From the NCBI GenBank assembly GCA_030432695.1, contig JAUILN010000005.1, forward strand, positions 62,001 to 126,000: a stretch of 64,000 nucleotides of DNA. The letters run 5' to 3'. Numbering within the stretch: the first letter of the stretch is position 1; the number at the start of each line of letters is the position of its first letter. Made by a program: the position numbers and the translations under genes. The DNA is from a bacterium (GTDB lineage Bacteria; Planctomycetota; UBA1135; UBA2386). This document shows positions 33,756 to 42,968 of the stretch, in pieces. The notes beneath the pieces are model-generated. The model was not told where the DNA came from and did no database searches. It saw nothing but the letters and a program-made list of their open reading frames with translations.

Positions 33756-34484
33756 GGTCTAGAGGGGTCTCGCCGCGCACCCGGCGCGGCCTCCCGATGC
33801 AAGCTTCCGCTGGTTCGCCCGGTCAGGTCACGGCTCAACGCGAGGAGCCGACGCGCTCGAACGAGCGGCGCCGTGACGACGACGAAGGATGGACCGCGGA
33901 GAACGGCCGGCGAAGTGCCGACCGATGAAGGACTGGAGGCCGAGGGAGGGATTGCAGCGTGGTACAAACGACGGAACCGCGACCGACCGCAGTGGAAGGA
34001 CACGGAGAGGGGTCCGCGCCGCCTCATGCAGCGGCGCGATCGCGCGGCCGCCGAGGCGACCGCCAAACAACACGCAATGCCGCCGACCGGAGGGACGGCC
34101 GACGACGGGCTCGAACGGGAGCTGGCTCCCGAACGGTCTCTCTCATCGAACCCGACTCGATCCACGGTCGAACCGGAGATCACGTGCGAGCTCGTGCGAG
34201 AGCGGGGCAATCAGGGTGCGACCTCCGGGGCCGGGTCGCGCAGATCTATTCGAGACTGCCACCATGGTTACCGGATCGACACGACAAGCGCGACGGACAC
34301 CGGGTGCGAACCCATGGAGCGGCAGGACTCGAGAGACCTGGGCACGTAAGCTAGGCAGTGACGCCGCACTGTCAATCGTCGGCCCCAACCGAACCGCACT
34401 CGACGACGACGCCACCGACACCGCGACTTCCGCAGGTCGGCGGCCTCGCGACCGCCAGGCACCCGGAGTCCGCCCGCCTACCGG
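33756..34484. other. Long leader/intergenic region with probable pseudopilus promoter
   Basis: A 729-base gap between the FHA gene (leftward) and rsmE (rightward), lower in GC3 bias than the genes around it. A good minus-strand promoter lies near the rsmE side (34348-34375), so the operon would have a leader of about 580 bases. A minus-strand open frame (33752-34210, 152 codons) ends in an ATGA overlap with the FHA start, but its codons lack the GC3 skew and it is Ser/Arg-rich, so I do not call it a gene. A structured or regulatory RNA leader is possible. No repeat or transposon is seen. Confidence 0.4.
34348..34375 (-). promoter_or_regulatory. Probable sigma70-type promoter of the pseudopilus operon
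   Basis: On the minus strand, the perfect -35 hexamer TTGACA (34375-34370) is followed after 16 bases by TAGCTT (34353-34348), which keeps the three most conserved -10 positions T, A and final T. Transcription would run leftward from about 34341 to the FHA gene at 33755. A consensus TTGACA is rare by chance in DNA this GC-rich. Confidence 0.45.
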
Positions 34485-35174
34485 ATGGCACGCCGCTACC
34501 ACCTGTCTCCTCTGCCTCCCCCCGGCCAGGTCGAACTCCCCGTCGAACTGACCCGTCACCTGCGGTCGGTGCGCGCCCGCCCCGGCGATCGGTTCCGCGT
34601 ATTCGACGGCGCAGGGCTCGAAGCAGACGCCGAACTGCTCGAAGCGGGTCGTGGGCCCGCCCTGGCCATGCTCGGCGCCGCGGCGTCGGTGCGGCGCGAA
34701 CCGACCCGACGGGTCGAACTCGCCTGCGCGCTGCCGAAGGGCGGCCGAGCCGACTGGTTGTTCGAACATGCGACCGAGATCGGGGTCGCCGCCTTCCATC
34801 CGCTGCGCACTGCGCGCAGCGCCCGGGCCGAGGCCCGCAGCGGCAGCATGCAACGCTGGGAGCGCATCGTCCGCGCCGCCGCCGGCCAGTGCGACCGTTC
34901 GCACCTGCCGACGATCCACCCCGAACGCGACCTCGCGGCGTTCCTCGCCGCGGCCGATCTGCCGGGATCGCGCTGGTTGGCCGCGCCCGGCTCCGACCAG
35001 GTGCTCGAACCGAGCCCGGAGTCCGCGGTGTTGCTGATCGGGCCCGAGGGAGGCCTGACCGCCGACGAGGTGGTGGCCGCGTCCCGGTCGGGCTTCCAAG
35101 CCGTCTCGCTCGGCCCACTGACCCTCCGCGCCGAGACCGCCGCCCTGGTAGGAGCCGCGCGCCTGCTCGGCTGA
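34485..35174 (+). CDS. rsmE: 16S rRNA (uracil-1498-N3)-methyltransferase RsmE
   Basis: A 229-residue SPOUT methyltransferase. MARRYHLSPLPPPGQVELP opens with the N-terminal PUA-like part, and the C-terminus has the trefoil knot motifs LLIGPEGGLTADEV (about residues 184-197) and VSLGPLTLRAETAALVG, which bind S-adenosylmethionine. KGGRADWLFEHATEIGV is the other family signature. Length is slightly below the usual 240. RsmE methylates U1498 of 16S rRNA in the decoding region. It faces radC tail to tail, with 23 bases between the stops. Confidence 0.93.
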   Translation: MARRYHLSPLPPPGQVELPVELTRHLRSVRARPGDRFRVFDGAGLEADAELLEAGRGPALAMLGAAASVRREPTRRVELACALPKGGRADWLFEHATEIGVAAFHPLRTARSARAEARSGSMQRWERIVRAAAGQCDRSHLPTIHPERDLAAFLAAADLPGSRWLAAPGSDQVLEPSPESAVLLIGPEGGLTADEVVAASRSGFQAVSLGPLTLRAETAALVGAARLLG

Positions 35175-35197
35175 GCCAGCGACAGGGTCCCGCGCCA

Positions 35198-35908
35198 TCA
35201 CGACGCGGTTCCAGCTGGTTCCGGATCCCGCGACGCCGCCAGCGGATGACTGCGCTGGTCGGAGAAGGAGTAGTAGCGGCCGTCGCCGACCACCACGTGA
35301 TCGAGCATCTCGACTCCGCACATCTCGCCGACCCGCCGCAGCCGTTCGGTGACCAGCGCATCCTCGTCGCTCGGTGCCGGATCGCCGCTGGGATGATTGT
35401 GCGCGACCACCAACGCCGCGGCTCCGAGGGCCAGGGCCGGACCGAAGACCTCGCGCGGATGGACCGGCGCCGAACACAGCCCGCCGATGCTGACGGTCCT
35501 CACCCGCTTCACCCGATGCCGGGCGTCCACCTCCACCACGTGGAAACTCTCGCGCAGCTCGCCGAGCGTCCGGTCGCGCACCAGCTCGGCGACCTCGCGC
35601 GCCGAGCGCAGCACCGCACCGACCACCAGCTGTGCCTCCGCCAGACGGCGCGCCAGACCGCTGGCCGCCAACAGCCGCATGCGTTCCCGCGGTCGCAGCT
35701 CCAGGTCCTCGGTGACCCCGCCGCGGAGCCGCTGACGCAGGGCGCCCAGTCCGCCGACTCGGGCGAGCAGGCGGGTCGCTCGCAGCAGCGGGACCGCACC
35801 CGAACGGTCGGCAGCCAACAGGAGCGCGAGGCACTCGGTGTCGGACAAGCGCCGCTCACCGTGGGTCACGAGACGGCGCGACAGGTCGGTCTGGAGTTCG
35901 GAAGCCAT
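35198..35908 (-). CDS. radC: RadC-family JAMM/MPN protein
   Basis: A 236-residue protein. The JAMM metal site is intact: AHNHPSGDPAPSDED near residues 168-182 (H-x-H-P-S-G-D), with the upstream Glu in ESFHVVEVD. The N-terminal half has a helix-hairpin-helix-like region (RLSDTECLALLLAAD). RadC proteins are common in bacteria; despite the name a repair role is not established. The ATG at 35908 was chosen because residues before it are not conserved. It is divergent from recQ across 125 bases. Confidence 0.88.
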   Translation of the reverse strand: MASELQTDLSRRLVTHGERRLSDTECLALLLAADRSGAVPLLRATRLLARVGGLGALRQRLRGGVTEDLELRPRERMRLLAASGLARRLAEAQLVVGAVLRSAREVAELVRDRTLGELRESFHVVEVDARHRVKRVRTVSIGGLCSAPVHPREVFGPALALGAAALVVAHNHPSGDPAPSDEDALVTERLRRVGEMCGVEMLDHVVVGDGRYYSFSDQRSHPLAASRDPEPAGTAS

Positions 35909-36033
35909 GGTCGGGGCGGACGCGGCTGGCAACGTGGAGGCCGGCCGCGCCCGCCGTGCAGTGACCCGCCGCTGCCGATCGGTCACGCCCCTTGTCCGAA
36001 ATCCTGCGGGCTGCCCCATACTCTCCGCGCTCG

Positions 36034-37749
36034 ATGACCCGCCCCGACCTCCGAGAAGCGCTCCGGACCCATTTCGGCTTCGCATCGTTCCGCGGCCCGC
36101 AGGAGGCGATCTGCGCCCACCTGCTGGATGGTGGCAGCGCGCTGGTGGTGATGCCCACCGGCGACGGCAAGAGCCTCTGCTACCAGCTCCCCGCGCTGGT
36201 CCAGCAGGGCCTGACTCTCGTCGTCAGCCCACTGATCGCGCTGATGGACGACCAGGTCGCGGCCCTGCGCGCCCGTGACCTGCCGGCGACCTGCATCCAC
36301 AGCATGCTCGACGGAGCGGAGCGCGAGCGTCGCCTCCAGGCGGTGCTCGCCGGCGAGATCCGTCTGCTGTACGTGACCCCGGAGCGGTTCCGGGTCCCCG
36401 GCTTCCTGGAGCGGCTGGAGCCCTGCGACATCCAGCTGTTCGCCGTCGACGAGGCGCACTGCGTCAGCCAGTGGGGCCACGACTTCCGCCCGGACTACGC
36501 GCGGCTCGGCGAGATGCGGCGCCTGCTCGGCAACCCGCCGTGCATCGCGCTCACCGCCACCGCGACGCCGGACGTGCAAACCGACATCCAACAGGTCCTC
36601 GACCTCGGCGATGCGCCCGCCTGGCACACCGGGCTGGAACGTCCCAACCTGTTCCTCTCGGTGCACGAGGTCGACCGCGGCGAGGCCAAACTCGATCGGC
36701 TCCTCGAGATCCTCGACCGGGTCGGCGGCCCCGGCATCGTCTACACCGCCCTGATCAAGGACCTGCTGGCGCTCGAATCCGCACTGCAGGTCCGCGGCTA
36801 CCGACCGCTGGTCTACCACGGCAAGCTGAGCGCCAATGAGCGCCGCAGTCAGCAGGCCCGGTTCGTCGAGTCACCCGACGCGCTGGTGCTGGCCACCAAT
36901 GCCTTCGGCATGGGGGTCGACAAGCCCGACGTGCGCTTCGTGGTCCACTGGCAGGTGCCGCGCAACCTCGAGGCCTACTACCAGGAGATCGGCCGCGCCG
37001 GACGCGACGGCGAGCCGTCGCTCTGTGAGCTGCTCTACTTCGAGGAGGACGTGTCGATCCAGCGCGAGTTCACCGACTGGGCCAATCCCGACCGCGAGCT
37101 GTTCCTCCGCGTCGCCGACCACCTCGCCGGACTCGGCGAACGCGTGCAGGCGCTCGACGTCCAGTCGCTGCGCGAAACCTTCCTGCTGAAGAATCGCCGT
37201 GACGGCCGCATCGAAACGATCCTCCGGCTCCTGCGGACCATGGGCTGCTGCTCGGGCGAACTCGACGACAACACCTTCGAGTGGCACCGTGCGCCGACCG
37301 CCGAGGAGATCGCCGAGTGGCTGCCCGACGACAAGCACCGCCGGGATCTCGAGGGCCTGTTGGCCATGGTCCGCTACGCCCGTGAACCCGGTTGCCGGAA
37401 GAACGCGATCCACGACCACTTCGGTTTCGAGAACGCCTTCGAAGACGGTTGCGGGACCTGCGATGGGGAACGGAACGTCGCGAGCTGGCTCGACGAACGA
37501 CTCGATCCGACGCGGATCCGTCCGGTCCCGCATCGGCAGCCGTCGGAGCGAGGCTCCGCGAAGGGGGGCGCCGCACCGCCGGTCGAGCGCGGCGAGTGGA
37601 TCGAAGTGCGTGGCCACGGGCTCTGCGCGGTGGTCCGCGTGCACCACCACCGCGGCCGCACCCAGGTCGACGTCGAGCGGGCTCGCGACCTCACGCCGCG
37701 GACCTTCGATCTCGGCCGCGTGAAGTGGCGCCGCATCGAGAACTCGTGA
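36034..37749 (+). CDS. recQ: RecQ-family ATP-dependent DNA helicase
   Basis: A 571-residue 3'-5' helicase. Motif 0 FGFASFRGPQEA, motif I MPTGDGKSLCYQLP (about 40-53), Ia VVSPLIALMDDQ, II FAVDEAHCVSQWGHDFRPDY (about 137), III ALTATATP, IV-VI VYTALIKD, ATNAFGMGVDKPDVRFVVHW and YYQEIGRAGRDG are all present. The RQC zinc region has one Cys near 454 and CGTC near 475, but the fourth ligand, normally in C-x-x-C-D-x-C, is replaced (D-G-E). There is no HRDC; instead a ~40-residue beta-rich end with WIEVRGHGLCAVVRV. The ATG at 36034 is preferred to a TTG at 35992 because the family alignment starts there. Confidence 0.9.
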   Translation: MTRPDLREALRTHFGFASFRGPQEAICAHLLDGGSALVVMPTGDGKSLCYQLPALVQQGLTLVVSPLIALMDDQVAALRARDLPATCIHSMLDGAERERRLQAVLAGEIRLLYVTPERFRVPGFLERLEPCDIQLFAVDEAHCVSQWGHDFRPDYARLGEMRRLLGNPPCIALTATATPDVQTDIQQVLDLGDAPAWHTGLERPNLFLSVHEVDRGEAKLDRLLEILDRVGGPGIVYTALIKDLLALESALQVRGYRPLVYHGKLSANERRSQQARFVESPDALVLATNAFGMGVDKPDVRFVVHWQVPRNLEAYYQEIGRAGRDGEPSLCELLYFEEDVSIQREFTDWANPDRELFLRVADHLAGLGERVQALDVQSLRETFLLKNRRDGRIETILRLLRTMGCCSGELDDNTFEWHRAPTAEEIAEWLPDDKHRRDLEGLLAMVRYAREPGCRKNAIHDHFGFENAFEDGCGTCDGERNVASWLDERLDPTRIRPVPHRQPSERGSAKGGAAPPVERGEWIEVRGHGLCAVVRVHHHRGRTQVDVERARDLTPRTFDLGRVKWRRIENS

Positions 37750-37782
37750 AGAGCCGCGGGGCTCGTGAAGGGCCGCGAACGA

Positions 37783-40686
37783 TCACGAACGCCGGCGCTC
37801 GGTCAGCACCCGCTCGGTGATCTCGAGGTGCGAGACCACCACGCCCCCGGACGGCTCGGCGACCCGTGCGACCTGCATCAGGAACCAGCGCTCCTGCCCG
37901 CCATGGTGGCACGGATACTCGAGCAGGAAGTCGTCGCGCTCGCCGTCGATCACCCTCCGGATTCCCGCGGCGGCCTCCTCGCCAGCCTGCTTGCAGGCGG
38001 CCAGGTAGTTGGCCCCGACCGCCACCGACGGATGGTCCTTGGCTCCTCCGTCCGCGGCGCTGACGCGCCACGGTTCGTTGACGAGCACGATCCGGCCATC
38101 GCCATCCAGCACTGCGATCTGCGCAGGGAGGGAGTCGAGCACCGACTGAACCTGGTGCCGGGCCCGCTCGACGTCCCCGATGTCGACGAAGGTCACCACG
38201 ATCCCGGCCCGATCCTGCCGTGACTCCTCGCCCTCGGAGACGTACGGAAGCACGCGGACCAGCACGATCTCACCCTCGGGCGTCCTGACCCGCTTCTCGA
38301 TCGGCTCGCCGCTGTCGAGCACGCTCACCGAGACGGCGCGCAGGTCGAGCCCGACCAGCTGCGACGACAGGTGCTCGATCGGCCGCCCGATGTCCTGGTT
38401 CAGCAGGTGCACGTAGCGCACCGCGGCCGGCGTGAAGCTGCGGATCCGCAGGTTGCGGTCCAGGAACAGCGTGCCGATCCGCGTGGAGCGAAGCAGGTTG
38501 TCGACGTCGTCCTTCAGGAGCGTCAGCTCCTGGATCTTCTTCTGGTACTCGGCGTTGACGGTGTGGAGCTCCTCGTTGACCGACTGGAGCTCCTCGTTCA
38601 TCGCGTGCAGCTCCTCGTTCGAGGACATCAACTCCTCGTTGGTGGTCTGCAGCTCCTCGTTCGAGGTCTCCAGTTCCTCGATCATCGCCTGCAGGTTCTC
38701 GCGGGTATGGCGCAGCTCCTCCTCGAGCACCTGCACGCGCTGCCGGCCGTCCCCCACCTCGACCGACTCGACGTCTTCCGCCTCGGCACCCTCGTAGGGT
38801 TGGAACGACACGACGAACACCGGCTCCCGGCCGCGCAGCAGGTGCGGACTGACGCGGATCTCGACCTGGTCGCTGCCGCTGTCGCCGATCGGCCCGCGGT
38901 AGGCGACCTCCCGGCCACGCTCTTGCGCCCGCCGCATCGCCGCACCCAGCAGGATCTCGAGCTCGCGCGAGGCGAGGTGCCGCAGATCCATCTGCGCCCG
39001 GCCGGTCTGCAGGCGCAGGTAGCGACCGACGTCACCGAGGACGTGCAGCACGTTGCCGTTCGGGTCCACGACCACGCAGCTGGTCGAGAAGCGGTCCATC
39101 AGGACCCGCAGGACCTCCTCGACCTCGGCGGTGGTCACGCTCGGCGGACCACCGATCGCGCGGACGTCCGGTCGACCCCGCTCCCCGCCCCGATCATGGT
39201 CCTGGAACCTGCCGAACCCCGGCTGCAACGGCACCGAGTGCGCGTTGCGCTCGTGCACCTTCCACTTCCGATCGAAGTCGTCGAAGGCGAACTCCAGCTC
39301 ACCGAGCGCCTCGCTCGGCCCGAGGACCAGCGTCCCGCCGGGCCGCAGCGAGTAGGCCATGTTGCGGAGCACGCGCTCCTGCAGCTGCCTCTCGAGGTAG
39401 ATCAGCAGATTCCGGCAGCTGATCAGGTGCATCGAGGTCAGGGGGGGATCACCGAGCAGGTCGTGCGGCGCGAAGATCACCCGGCTGCGCACCCCCTTGG
39501 CGATCCGGAAGTCGTCGCCCTCGGGCACGAAGAACTTGTCGATCCGCACCCGATCGATGTCGGCGACGACGCTGGACGGATAGACACCCTGACTCGCGAC
39601 CGCCAGAGCGTCCTGATCGACATCGGTCGCGAAGATCCGCAGCTCGCGTGGCCGTCCCTGCTCCTCCATCGCCTCGAGGAACAGCATGGCGAGGGAGTAC
39701 GCCTCCTCCCCGGTGGAACAGCCGGCGCACCACACGCGCAGTCCGCCGCCCTCGTCGGCGGTTCGCTCCAGGAGCCGCGGGATCACCCGCTCCTCGAGGA
39801 TCTTGAACAGCTCCGTATCGCGGAAGAAGCGCGTGACCCCGATCAGGAAGTCACGGTGCAGGACGTCGAGTTCCTGAGCATTGTCCTTCAGGTGCGCGAC
39901 GAACTCCTCCAGCGAGTCGAATCCCCGCAGGTGCATCCGCCGCTCGATGCGCCGCAGGATCGTGCTGCGCTTGTAACCGCTGAAGTCGCGGCCGGTGCGC
40001 TTCTCGATCAGCTGCAGGATCTTGGCCAGGTCGGACGAGGCCTCCTCCGGTCGTCCGGCCATCGGCTGGAGCGGCCGCTGCGAGAGGCGCTCGATCGCGT
40101 CGGCGATCTCCCCGGCCCCGAGGACCACGTCGACCACCCCGGTCGAGACCGCCGAGCCCGGCATCCCGTCGAACGCGGCCTCTCGCGGATCCTGCGCGAT
40201 CACGAACCCACCCGACTCCTTGATCGCGCGGACGCCACGCATGCCGTCGCTGCCGGAACCCGACAAGACCACGCCGACCGACCGCTCGCCGAGGCCCCGG
40301 GCCAGACTCTCGAACAAGGTGTCGACCGGCAGGTGCAGGGAGCCGTCCTTGCGGACCGGGCGCTGACGGAGTTTGCCGGCGTCGTAGACCAGATCGTAGC
40401 CCGGTGAGATCACGTAGATCGACCCGGCGACCAGCTCCATGCCGTCATCGACTCGCTTCACGTGCAGCGGGGCATGCTTCTCGAGCAGCTCCGGCATCAG
40501 GCTGACGTGCTCCGGACTGAGGTGCTGGACGATCACGTAGCAGACCCGCGAGGTCCGCGGAATCGCCGCGACCAGCTTCTCCAGCGCTTCGAGCCCGCCG
40601 GCCGAGGCGCCGATGCCAACCACCATCGACGGCACGTGACGCGCCGGGCGACGCGCACCACCGAAGCCCGCTTCGCTCTCGCTCAT
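37783..40686 (-). CDS. CheB-CheR-PAS signalling protein
   Basis: A 967-residue protein. Residues 20-205 are a CheB methylesterase with Ser ([13 protein letters not shown]), His (VQHLSPEH) and Asp ([11 protein letters not shown]). Residues about 225-490 are a CheR methyltransferase ([11 protein letters not shown], and [15 protein letters not shown] near 320). After a PAS-like region (about 520-640) comes a coiled coil (655-725) built of repeated N-E-E-L-x-S/T heptads and two PAS domains. There is no receiver or histidine kinase part; the next gene upstream supplies one. Such fusions without an N-terminal receiver are common outside classical chemotaxis. The MSES start at 40686 is preferred; ATGs at 40725, 40737 and 40824 are alternatives. 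Confidence 0.85.
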   Translation of the reverse strand: MSESEAGFGGARRPARHVPSMVVGIGASAGGLEALEKLVAAIPRTSRVCYVIVQHLSPEHVSLMPELLEKHAPLHVKRVDDGMELVAGSIYVISPGYDLVYDAGKLRQRPVRKDGSLHLPVDTLFESLARGLGERSVGVVLSGSGSDGMRGVRAIKESGGFVIAQDPREAAFDGMPGSAVSTGVVDVVLGAGEIADAIERLSQRPLQPMAGRPEEASSDLAKILQLIEKRTGRDFSGYKRSTILRRIERRMHLRGFDSLEEFVAHLKDNAQELDVLHRDFLIGVTRFFRDTELFKILEERVIPRLLERTADEGGGLRVWCAGCSTGEEAYSLAMLFLEAMEEQGRPRELRIFATDVDQDALAVASQGVYPSSVVADIDRVRIDKFFVPEGDDFRIAKGVRSRVIFAPHDLLGDPPLTSMHLISCRNLLIYLERQLQERVLRNMAYSLRPGGTLVLGPSEALGELEFAFDDFDRKWKVHERNAHSVPLQPGFGRFQDHDRGGERGRPDVRAIGGPPSVTTAEVEEVLRVLMDRFSTSCVVVDPNGNVLHVLGDVGRYLRLQTGRAQMDLRHLASRELEILLGAAMRRAQERGREVAYRGPIGDSGSDQVEIRVSPHLLRGREPVFVVSFQPYEGAEAEDVESVEVGDGRQRVQVLEEELRHTRENLQAMIEELETSNEELQTTNEELMSSNEELHAMNEELQSVNEELHTVNAEYQKKIQELTLLKDDVDNLLRSTRIGTLFLDRNLRIRSFTPAAVRYVHLLNQDIGRPIEHLSSQLVGLDLRAVSVSVLDSGEPIEKRVRTPEGEIVLVRVLPYVSEGEESRQDRAGIVVTFVDIGDVERARHQVQSVLDSLPAQIAVLDGDGRIVLVNEPWRVSAADGGAKDHPSVAVGANYLAACKQAGEEAAAGIRRVIDGERDDFLLEYPCHHGGQERWFLMQVARVAEPSGGVVVSHLEITERVLTERRRS

Positions 40687-40891
40687 CGCGCTACCACCGT
40701 CAACATCCTCGGTACGGCCCGTCATCCGGTCCACCATGTTGCCGCAACGGGGCACGGCATCCAGAGCGGGCCAGCATTCTGCCGCCAGGCCCGCCCCGGA
40801 TCCGGAACTCTCGACGGCGACCACCGGGACCGCACCGTAGTGACCGGGACCTCCACACCCACGATGCCACGGTCGTCCAATCCGGATCGCG

Positions 40892-42817
40892 TCACGACCC
40901 GCCCTTGCCGCACAGCGCGACGCTGATCCCGCGAAGCAGGTCGTCCCCGGAGAACGGCTTGGGAACGATGGTCAGCTCGGCGAACGCCGGCGCGCGCGCA
41001 CCGATCTCGTCCCGGGTATGCCCGGAGATGAACACGGTGGGTAGCGAGGCCCGCACCGCCGCGATCCGACTCGCCAGCTCGAACCCGCTCATCCCGGGCA
41101 TCACCACGTCGCTGAGCACCACGTCGAATCGGTCGGGGTCGGCCCGGACCATCTCCAACGCCGCGGCGGGATCTCCGACCGGCTCCACCTCGAAGCCACG
41201 CCGGACCAACATCGACGTCGCGACCGCGCGCACCTCGTCGGAGTCGTCGACCAGGAGGACCCGGCGTCCTTCCAGCGCGTCCGGTACCGTGGCGAGTTCG
41301 TCCGCCTGCCGCCCCTGTTCCTCGAAGCACAGTGGCAGCAGGACCCGGAACTCGGACCCGTGCCCCAACCGGCTCTCGACGTCGACGCTACCCCCGGCCC
41401 GCTGCACGATCCCGTAGACCGATGCCAACCCCATCCCGGTGCCGTGGCCGATGTCCTTGGTGGTGAAGAACGGATCGAAGATGCGGCGCAGATCCTGCTC
41501 GGAGATGCCACAACCCTCGTCGACCACCCGCAGCAGCGCGTACTCGCCAGCCCGGCAACCCGGCAACCCCGCGGCCTCGGCGGCGCCGATGACCCGGTGG
41601 TCGGTCTCGATCAGGAGCAGACCTCCATCCGGCATCGCATCACGGGCGTTGGCCGCCAGGTTCATCACCAGCTGACCGAGCTGCCCGGCATCGAGTCGGA
41701 CCGGCAGCTCCCGTTCGGTCGGGCGGTAGCGGGCCACCACGTCGTCGCCGAGCAACGGACGCAGCAACTGCAACGTCTCCCCGACCGCCGTCGCCAGGTT
41801 CACGATCTCCGGCCGGAGCATCTGCCGGCGGCTGAACATCTGGATCTGCCCGGTGATCTGCCGCGCGCGCTCCGAGGCCTTCAGGATGCTGCCCAGCATC
41901 TCCGCGCGCGACTCGGCGTCCAGGTCGGCGGCCAGCAACAGCTCGGCATAGCCCCGGACGATCTGCAGGGTGTTGTTGAAGTCGTGGGCGATGCCGCCGG
42001 CCAGGATCCCCAGGGACTCGAGCTTCTGCGACTGCTGCAGACGGGCCTCGAGGACCCTCCGCCGGCTCAGGTCGACGAACGACAGCAGCACGCGCCGATC
42101 GCTCCCGCCGCTCCGCCTGCCGTTCCCGCCGTCACTCGGGGAGCGCGCGGTGGCAGGATCCACACCGCGCTCGTGGTCGTCCGGATCGGCCCCCTCCGAG
42201 GAGAGGAACGCGGATTCCCCCGGCACCACGCTACCTCGCACGACCACCGGGAAGTCCTCGCCCGATGCGGCCCGGCACTCGATCTCGATCTCGTCGCAGG
42301 CTTCCCGCTCGGCCTGCTCCAGCACCGACTGGATGAAGCCCACGAACGTGCTCTGACTGCGGGTGGCGACGTAGGCGACCAGCGGGATGCCGACCAACTC
42401 GAACGGCCGGCGACCAAACCAGCGGCCGAGCGTCCGGTTGGCGCGCTCGATCTGACCGTGCGCGTCGACCACGGCGTGGCCGTTCGGAGCGTCCTCGAAC
42501 AGCGCCCGGTAGCGCGCCTCGCTCCCCGACAAGCGGCGCTGGGTCTCCTGGATCTGCCGGAACTGCACCTCGAGCTCCGCATAGGCGACCTGCAGCTCCT
42601 GGGCGAGGCGCGACATGTCCTCGGAACCGAGGGTGGGCACCGGGACCTCGCCGCGCCGCAACAGATCGCGAGCCAGTTCGCGCAGCTCCTGACCTCCCGC
42701 GGTTCGGACCGATCGAGAATCGGCGGCGTCACCCGCAGTGCGAGCGCCGGTACCGTTCGCCTCCGGCCCGAGACCGGACCGGTTGTCGTCGGGCTGCATG
42801 GGTGGCTGCTGGCTCAT
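40892..42817 (-). CDS. Hybrid sensor histidine kinase (PAS-HisKA-HATPase-receiver)
   Basis: A 641-residue protein. After a disordered N-terminus there is a short coiled coil (about 75-100), a PAS domain (about 100-255, RYRALFEDAPNGHAVVDAHG), HisKA with the phosphorylated His in LGILAGGIAHDFNNTLQ (about 276), HATPase with NLAANARDAM, DEGCGI and GTGMGLASVYGIV, and a receiver domain (about 520-640) with the phospho-Asp in VVLSDVVMPGMSG. No membrane helix is visible, so it is probably cytosolic. It lies 205 bases upstream of the CheB-CheR gene in the same direction. The GGIAHDFNN box marks the NtrB-like kinase class. The output partner is unknown. Confidence 0.88.
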   Translation of the reverse strand: MSQQPPMQPDDNRSGLGPEANGTGARTAGDAADSRSVRTAGGQELRELARDLLRRGEVPVPTLGSEDMSRLAQELQVAYAELEVQFRQIQETQRRLSGSEARYRALFEDAPNGHAVVDAHGQIERANRTLGRWFGRRPFELVGIPLVAYVATRSQSTFVGFIQSVLEQAEREACDEIEIECRAASGEDFPVVVRGSVVPGESAFLSSEGADPDDHERGVDPATARSPSDGGNGRRSGGSDRRVLLSFVDLSRRRVLEARLQQSQKLESLGILAGGIAHDFNNTLQIVRGYAELLLAADLDAESRAEMLGSILKASERARQITGQIQMFSRRQMLRPEIVNLATAVGETLQLLRPLLGDDVVARYRPTERELPVRLDAGQLGQLVMNLAANARDAMPDGGLLLIETDHRVIGAAEAAGLPGCRAGEYALLRVVDEGCGISEQDLRRIFDPFFTTKDIGHGTGMGLASVYGIVQRAGGSVDVESRLGHGSEFRVLLPLCFEEQGRQADELATVPDALEGRRVLLVDDSDEVRAVATSMLVRRGFEVEPVGDPAAALEMVRADPDRFDVVLSDVVMPGMSGFELASRIAAVRASLPTVFISGHTRDEIGARAPAFAELTIVPKPFSGDDLLRGISVALCGKGGS

Positions 42818-42852
42818 CGGAGCGAACCGGAACGAGTGCTCCGGAAGCCCCG

Positions 42853-42858
42853 AGTCTA
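42853..42858 (-). promoter_or_regulatory. Possible -10 element of the hybrid kinase gene
   Basis: TAGACT on the minus strand, 35 bases before the ATG at 42817, in the context CTAGACTC. The same eight bases precede the divergent gene at 44822. No matching -35 is clear, so this is a weak call. Confidence 0.25.
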
Positions 42859-42968
42859 GGTGTCGAACCGGGCCGGCGAATCAGGGGGAAACCCCGATGC
42901 CCCCGACGCAACAGGAACAGATTCGCGATCTGGAGGGCGCATCCCCGGTCTGACCGAGGAGTCTGGAA

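Noticed and set aside
33752..34210. A 152-codon minus-strand open frame ending in an ATGA overlap with the FHA start
   Set aside because: The overlap fits the coupling pattern of real genes here, but the codons lack the strong GC3 bias of the neighbours, the product is Ser/Arg-rich low complexity, and no family is visible.
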